A DNA stretch of 10,007 bases. Source: Clostridia bacterium. GTDB taxonomy: Bacteria; Bacillota; Clostridia; Christensenellales; UBA1242. The stretch covers positions 1 to 10,007 of the forward strand of contig JAFZND010000004.1 in the NCBI GenBank assembly GCA_017553065.1, read 5' to 3'. Position 1 is the stretch's first letter, and each line of letters begins with the position of its first letter. A program made the translations under genes and the position numbers. Positions 6,323 through 10,007 of the stretch are shown piece after piece. Below the pieces are notes generated by a model that saw nothing but the letters and a program-made list of their open reading frames with translations, searched no databases and was not told where the DNA came from.

Positions 6323-6694
6323 ATGCCAACAATTAACCAATTAGTAAAACAAGGCAGAAAGAAAGTGGCAGTTAAATCAACAGTTCCTATTTTGGATGAA
6401 AACCCACAAAAGCGTGGTGTATGCCTAAGTGTTACCACAACAAGTCCTAAAAAACCTAACTCAGCACTTCGTAAAATTGCTCGTGTTAAGTTAAGTAACG
6501 GACAAGAAGGTACAGTGTACATTCCTGGTGAAGGTCACAACCTTCAAGAGCATAGTGTTGTGCTTATTCGTGGTGGCCGTGTGCGTGACTTACCTGGTGT
6601 ACGTTATCATATCATCCGTGGAACACTAGATACTGCTGGTGTTGCAAAACGCAAACAAGCGCGTAGTAAATATGGCGCAAAAAAAGGTAAATAA
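6323..6694 (+). CDS. rpsL: 30S ribosomal protein S12
   Basis: S12, 123 aa, sits at the decoding centre of the 30S subunit and controls translational accuracy. GGGAGG at 6311-6316 lies 6 nt before the ATG. Family motifs are complete: N-terminal [14 protein letters not shown] at 29-34, [10 protein letters not shown] at 42-51 with K43 retained, [17 protein letters not shown] at 71-87, [12 protein letters not shown] at 89-100 with D89 retained (the residue methylthiolated in E. coli), and a basic C-terminal tail. Residue numbers match E. coli S12 without gaps in this region. Two oddities: position 41 is Ser where most bacteria have Thr, and position 88 is Arg (CGT, 6584-6586) where Lys is nearly universal. 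K88R is a classical streptomycin-resistance substitution in E. coli and Mycobacterium tuberculosis. First gene of the str operon, with rpsG 29 nt downstream. Confidence 0.98.
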   Translation: MPTINQLVKQGRKKVAVKSTVPILDENPQKRGVCLSVTTTSPKKPNSALRKIARVKLSNGQEGTVYIPGEGHNLQEHSVVLIRGGRVRDLPGVRYHIIRGTLDTAGVAKRKQARSKYGAKKGK

Positions 6695-6723
6695 TAAATA
6701 ACTAAATTTAAGGAGAAACAAAT

Positions 6724-7194
6724 ATGCCAAGAAAGGGTAGCGTACCTAAACGTGATGTGTTGCCTGACAGCAAATATGGCTCAAAAGTTGTAACAAAGTT
6801 AATTAACCAAGTTATGATGGATGGCAAAAAGGCAATTGCACAAGGTATAGTGTACGATTCATTTGATATTATTAAGGCAAAACTTGGTGTGGAACCTCTA
6901 GATTACTTCAGTCAAGCATTGGAAAATGTAAAACCTGTGCTTGAAACAAAAGCAAGAAGAGTTGGTGGATCCAATTATCAAGTTCCTCTAGAGATTGCGC
7001 CAGAAAGGCAACAAACTCTAGCAATTAGATGGCTAGTAAAATATGCTCGTCTAAGAAACGAAAGAGGTATGGAGAACAAACTAGCTGCTGAAATTATGGA
7101 TGCATATAACAGCACTGGTGGAGCATACAAGAAGAAAGAAGATTCACATAAGATGGCAGAAAGCAACAAAGCTTTTGCACATTTCAAGTGGTAG
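6724..7194 (+). CDS. rpsG: 30S ribosomal protein S7
   Basis: S7, 156 aa, the usual length, is a primary binder of the 3' major domain of 16S rRNA and helps assemble the 30S head next to the E site. AAGGAG at 6710-6715 precedes the ATG. Recognisable segments are [15 protein letters not shown] at the N-terminus, [13 protein letters not shown] at 76-88 (the beta-hairpin region contacting mRNA and E-site tRNA), [10 protein letters not shown] at about 104-113, and [15 protein letters not shown] at the C-terminus. In E. coli S7 represses the str operon by binding a structured S12-S7 intergenic region of roughly 100 nt. Here that gap is only 29 nt of A-rich sequence with no hairpin, so that mode of control is unlikely at this site. 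Its stop codon overlaps the fusA ribosome binding site. Confidence 0.98.
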   Translation: MPRKGSVPKRDVLPDSKYGSKVVTKLINQVMMDGKKAIAQGIVYDSFDIIKAKLGVEPLDYFSQALENVKPVLETKARRVGGSNYQVPLEIAPERQQTLAIRWLVKYARLRNERGMENKLAAEIMDAYNSTGGAYKKKEDSHKMAESNKAFAHFKW

Positions 7195-7198
7195 GAGG
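7193..7198 (+). promoter_or_regulatory. fusA ribosome binding site overlapping the rpsG stop
   Basis: AGGAGG at 7193-7198 shares two bases with the rpsG TAG stop (7192-7194) and lies 5 nt before the fusA ATG. Ribosomes finishing S7 are thus placed on the fusA start, which suggests translational coupling of the two proteins. Confidence 0.75.
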
Positions 7199-7203
7199 AT
7201 TGT

Positions 7204-9276
7204 ATGCCTAGATCAACTCCATTACAAAAATTACGCAATGTGGGTATTATGGCCCACATTGATGCTGGTAAAACAACAACTACAGAACGTATTTTGTTTT
7301 ACACAGGAAAAACTCATAAAATCGGCGAAGTGCACGAAGGTCAAGCAACAATGGACTGGATGGCACAAGAGCAAGAGCGTGGTATAACAATCACATCTGC
7401 TGCAACTACATGCTACTGGAATGGTTGCCAAATTAACATTATTGACACCCCAGGGCACGTTGACTTTACAGCAGAAGTTGAGCGTTCATTAAAAGTTCTT
7501 GATGGCTCAGTTGCCGTATTTAGTGCACGTGAAGGCGTGCAACCACAAAGTGAAAAAGTTTGGCGTCAAGCTGACAAATATAACGTACCTCGTATGATAT
7601 TTGTAAATAAGATGGACAGACCTGATGCAGATTTCTTCCGTGTGGTAGAAAAGATTAAGACAATGTTAGGTTCTAATGCAGTTCCTATTCAAATTCCTAT
7701 TGGAGCAAGCGAAACATTCCGTGGTGTGATTGACTTGGTAGAAAACCATGCAATTATCTACAAAGATGACCTTGGCAAAGATATGGAAGTTACAGATATT
7801 CCTGATGAATATAAGGAAATGGCTGCAAAATATCGTCAAGAATTAATTGAGCAAGCCGCAGAACAAGATGATGCGCTTCTAGAAAAATTCTTCTCAGGCG
7901 AAGAACTATCAGTTGCTGATATTAAAAAAGGTATCCGTATTGGTACCATAAACATGAAAATATTCCCTGCAACATGTGGTAGCGCACTTGCAAACAAGGG
8001 TGTTCAAAAACTTCTTGATGCAATAGTTGACTATATGCCAGCACCTACTGATATTGCTGCAATTAAAGGAACAAACCCAGAAACAGGAGCAGAAGAAGAT
8101 CGTCATAGTAGCGATACAGAACCATTTGCTGGTCTTGCATTCAAGATTATGACAGACCCATTTGTTGGACGCTTGACATTCTTCCGTATCTATTCTGGTA
8201 TGATTACTGCTGGTAGCTATGTATACAATAGTTCCAAAGGTAAAAAAGAGCGTGTAGGTCGTTTGATTAGAATGCACGCAAACAACCGTCAAGAGATTGA
8301 AGAAGGTTATGCTGGTGAAATTGTTGCTATCGTAGGATTAAAGGATACCACCACAGGTGAAACACTTTGTGATGAAAAGCATCCAGTAATACTAGAAAGT
8401 ATGGATTTCCCAGAGCCAGTTATTAGGGTTGCTATAGAGCCAAAAACAAAGGCAGACCAAGAAAAAATGATTTTAGGTCTTGTCAAGTTGGCCGAAGAAG
8501 ACCCAACATTTAAGACTTACACTGACCAAGAAACTGGTCAAACAATTATTGCAGGTATGGGTGAGCTTCACTTGGAAATCATTGTTGACAGATTAAAACG
8601 TGAATTCAAAGTTGATGCAAATGTTGGTGCTCCACAAGTAGCATACAGAGAAACTATCCGCAAAGAAGTTGAAGTTGAAGGTAAGTATATTAAACAATCT
8701 GGTGGTCGTGGTCAATATGGTCACTGCTGGATTAAGATGACTCCTTTGCAACCTGGTGAAGGTTACAAATTCGAGAATAAGATTGTTGGTGGTGCAATTC
8801 CTAAAGAATACATCCCTGCAATCGACGCAGGTATCAGAGAAGCAAGTCAAAATGGTGTGCTTGCTGGCTTTGAAACCGTTGACTTTATGGTAACTGTTTT
8901 CGATGGTTCGTATCATGATGTGGACTCATCCGAAATGGCATACAAAATTGCTGGTTCCATGGCATTCAAAGATGGTGCTAGAAAGGCAGATCCTGTACTT
9001 CTAGAGCCTATTATGAAGGTAGAAGTGGATATGCCAGACGAGTACTTAGGCGATGTTATGGGTAACATTAACCGTCGCCGCGGTGTGCTAAATGGTACAG
9101 AAATTCGTAACGGTTTACAAATTATCAAGGCAGAGATTCCTCTAGGTGAAATGTTTGGTTATGCAACTGACTTAAGAGGACTTACTCAAGGTCGTGGTAA
9201 TTTCAACATGGAATTTTCACACTATGCTGAAGTTCCAAGAAATATCGCTGAAAAAGTTATCGGCGAAAGAAAATAA
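7204..9276 (+). CDS. fusA: Elongation factor G
   Basis: EF-G, 690 aa, is the GTPase that moves tRNAs and mRNA through the ribosome after peptide transfer and splits ribosomes with RRF. Domain I carries G1 AHIDAGKT at 17-24, G2 RGITITSAA at 59-67, G3 DTPGH at 81-85 and G4 NKMD at 135-138. Domain II follows (about 290-400, containing [16 protein letters not shown]). The domain III region has MGELHLEI, and domain IV starts near GGRGQYGH (500-507). [10 protein letters not shown] at 568-577 is the domain IV tip loop; H571 corresponds to the histidine that reaches the decoding site (H573 in Thermus). The C-terminal domain V ends in the conserved [15 protein letters not shown]. The length and intact motifs point to the canonical housekeeping copy, not a tetracycline- or fusidic-acid-protection paralogue. 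It lies 9 nt after rpsG and 27 nt before tuf. Confidence 0.98.
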   Translation: MPRSTPLQKLRNVGIMAHIDAGKTTTTERILFYTGKTHKIGEVHEGQATMDWMAQEQERGITITSAATTCYWNGCQINIIDTPGHVDFTAEVERSLKVLDGSVAVFSAREGVQPQSEKVWRQADKYNVPRMIFVNKMDRPDADFFRVVEKIKTMLGSNAVPIQIPIGASETFRGVIDLVENHAIIYKDDLGKDMEVTDIPDEYKEMAAKYRQELIEQAAEQDDALLEKFFSGEELSVADIKKGIRIGTINMKIFPATCGSALANKGVQKLLDAIVDYMPAPTDIAAIKGTNPETGAEEDRHSSDTEPFAGLAFKIMTDPFVGRLTFFRIYSGMITAGSYVYNSSKGKKERVGRLIRMHANNRQEIEEGYAGEIVAIVGLKDTTTGETLCDEKHPVILESMDFPEPVIRVAIEPKTKADQEKMILGLVKLAEEDPTFKTYTDQETGQTIIAGMGELHLEIIVDRLKREFKVDANVGAPQVAYRETIRKEVEVEGKYIKQSGGRGQYGHCWIKMTPLQPGEGYKFENKIVGGAIPKEYIPAIDAGIREASQNGVLAGFETVDFMVTVFDGSYHDVDSSEMAYKIAGSMAFKDGARKADPVLLEPIMKVEVDMPDEYLGDVMGNINRRRGVLNGTEIRNGLQIIKAEIPLGEMFGYATDLRGLTQGRGNFNMEFSHYAEVPRNIAEKVIGERK

Positions 9277-9303
9277 TAGCTATTTAATAGGAGGTTTTAA
9301 AAA

Positions 9304-10007
9304 ATGGCTAAAGAGAAATATGTTAGAACAAAACCACACGTTAACGGAGGTACAATTGGACACGTTGACCATGGTAAAACAACTCTTACTGCTGCTATCA
9401 CAATGACTCTTGCTGCTCAAGGTAAAGCACAAGCTATGGACTACGGCGCAATTGATAAAGCACCAGAAGAGAGACAAAGAGGTATTACAATCAATACCGC
9501 ACACGTTGAATACGAAACAGACAAACGTCACTATGCACACGTTGACTGCCCAGGGCACGCAGACTATGTTAAAAACATGATCACAGGTGCTGCACAAATG
9601 GACGGCGCAATTCTTGTAGTTGCTGCAACAGATGGCCCAATGCCACAAACACGTGAGCACATCCTTCTTGCTCGTCAAGTTGGTGTTCCATACATTATCG
9701 TATTTATGAACAAAACTGACCAAGTAGATGATCCAGAACTTCTTGACTTAGTTGAGATGGAAATCCGTGATCTTCTTACCGAGTATGGTTTCCCAGGAGA
9801 CAAAACTCCAATCATCAAAGGTAGTGCACTTTTAGCACTAGAAGCTGCAAAAGCAGGCAAAGCAGATGATCCTGCATGCCAATGCATTAACGAACTTATG
9901 GATGCTCTAGATAACTACATTCCAGAGCCACAACGTGCAACAGACAAACCATTCCTTCTTCCAGTAGAAGACGTATTCACAATCACAGGTCGTGGTACAG
10001 TTGCTAC
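9304..10007 (+). CDS. tuf: Elongation factor Tu, N-terminal part (partial)
   Basis: The first 234 codons plus two bases of EF-Tu, which carries aminoacyl-tRNA to the ribosomal A site as a GTP complex; the gene runs off the window. AGGAGG at 9289-9294 lies 9 nt before the ATG. The GTPase domain shows G1 GHVDHGKT at 19-26, G2 RGITIN at 59-64, G3 DCPGH at 81-85 (with the catalytic His85), G4 NKTD at 136-139 and G5 GSAL at 173-176. Domain II begins near [11 protein letters not shown], with GRGTV at the end. Oddities: HVNGGTIGH where most bacteria have V or I at the first G, and a Cys-containing ACQCIN segment at 191-196 in the variable linker after G5. Both look like lineage variation. The dense use of preferred codons fits one of the most abundant cell proteins. 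Last visible gene of the str operon. Confidence 0.97.
   Translation, partial: MAKEKYVRTKPHVNGGTIGHVDHGKTTLTAAITMTLAAQGKAQAMDYGAIDKAPEERQRGITINTAHVEYETDKRHYAHVDCPGHADYVKNMITGAAQMDGAILVVAATDGPMPQTREHILLARQVGVPYIIVFMNKTDQVDDPELLDLVEMEIRDLLTEYGFPGDKTPIIKGSALLALEAAKAGKADDPACQCINELMDALDNYIPEPQRATDKPFLLPVEDVFTITGRGTVA

Noticed and set aside
7909..8292. Antisense open frames inside fusA, including one of 127 codons
   Set aside because: Cysteine- and serine-rich translations opposite conserved EF-G codons, with no start signals.
1..10007. CRISPR array, insertion sequence, tRNA or rRNA gene
   Set aside because: No regularly spaced repeats, transposase-like protein, terminal inverted repeats with duplications, or tRNA/rRNA motifs were seen.

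Overview
The window is a stretch of an AT-rich bacterial chromosome. It covers the end of the rpoBC operon and most of the str operon (rpsL-rpsG-fusA-tuf). The gene order, a compact 1197-residue RpoC without the large proteobacterial insertions, SigA-type TTGACA/TATAAT promoters, strong GGAGG ribosome binding sites and poly-U hairpin terminators all point to Bacillota. A Clostridia-like, possibly uncultured gut lineage is my best guess; this rests on protein resemblance recalled from memory, not on a search.

Layout. Positions 1-3917 hold the 3' end of rpoB and complete rpoC, closed by a strong terminator at 3926-3957. Positions 3960-5606 hold two unrecognised genes (229 and 238 aa). Each has its own near-consensus promoter, and a 19-nt box spanning the -35 region is almost identical in the two promoters. 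They sit where many Bacillota carry the small L7Ae-like gene, which is absent here. A bidirectional terminator at 5576-5606 separates them from a convergent orphan HicB-like gene (minus strand, 5623-5907). Its promoter region carries two inverted repeats. The 415 bp between hicB and rpsL is a regulatory region: divergent promoters, a third palindrome, and a roughly 215-nt rpsL leader that can fold into several nested hairpins and a long-range pairing. From 6323 to the end run rpsL, rpsG, fusA and the first 234 codons of tuf, all on the plus strand and tightly spaced.

How the genes work together. rpoB/rpoC encode the catalytic subunits of RNA polymerase. S12 and S7 are 30S proteins at the decoding centre and head, EF-G drives translocation, and EF-Tu delivers aminoacyl-tRNA. 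The usual Bacillota rpoBC-str cluster is therefore broken into separately promoted units, with accessory genes between the two halves.

Main points for a second look: the structured rpsL leader; S12 carrying Arg at position 88, a substitution known as a streptomycin-resistance mutation elsewhere; unusual substitutions in the RpoC bridge helix and F-loop; the paired promoters of two unknown genes; and an orphan HicB-like protein lacking a visible DNA-binding domain but preceded by operator-like palindromes.
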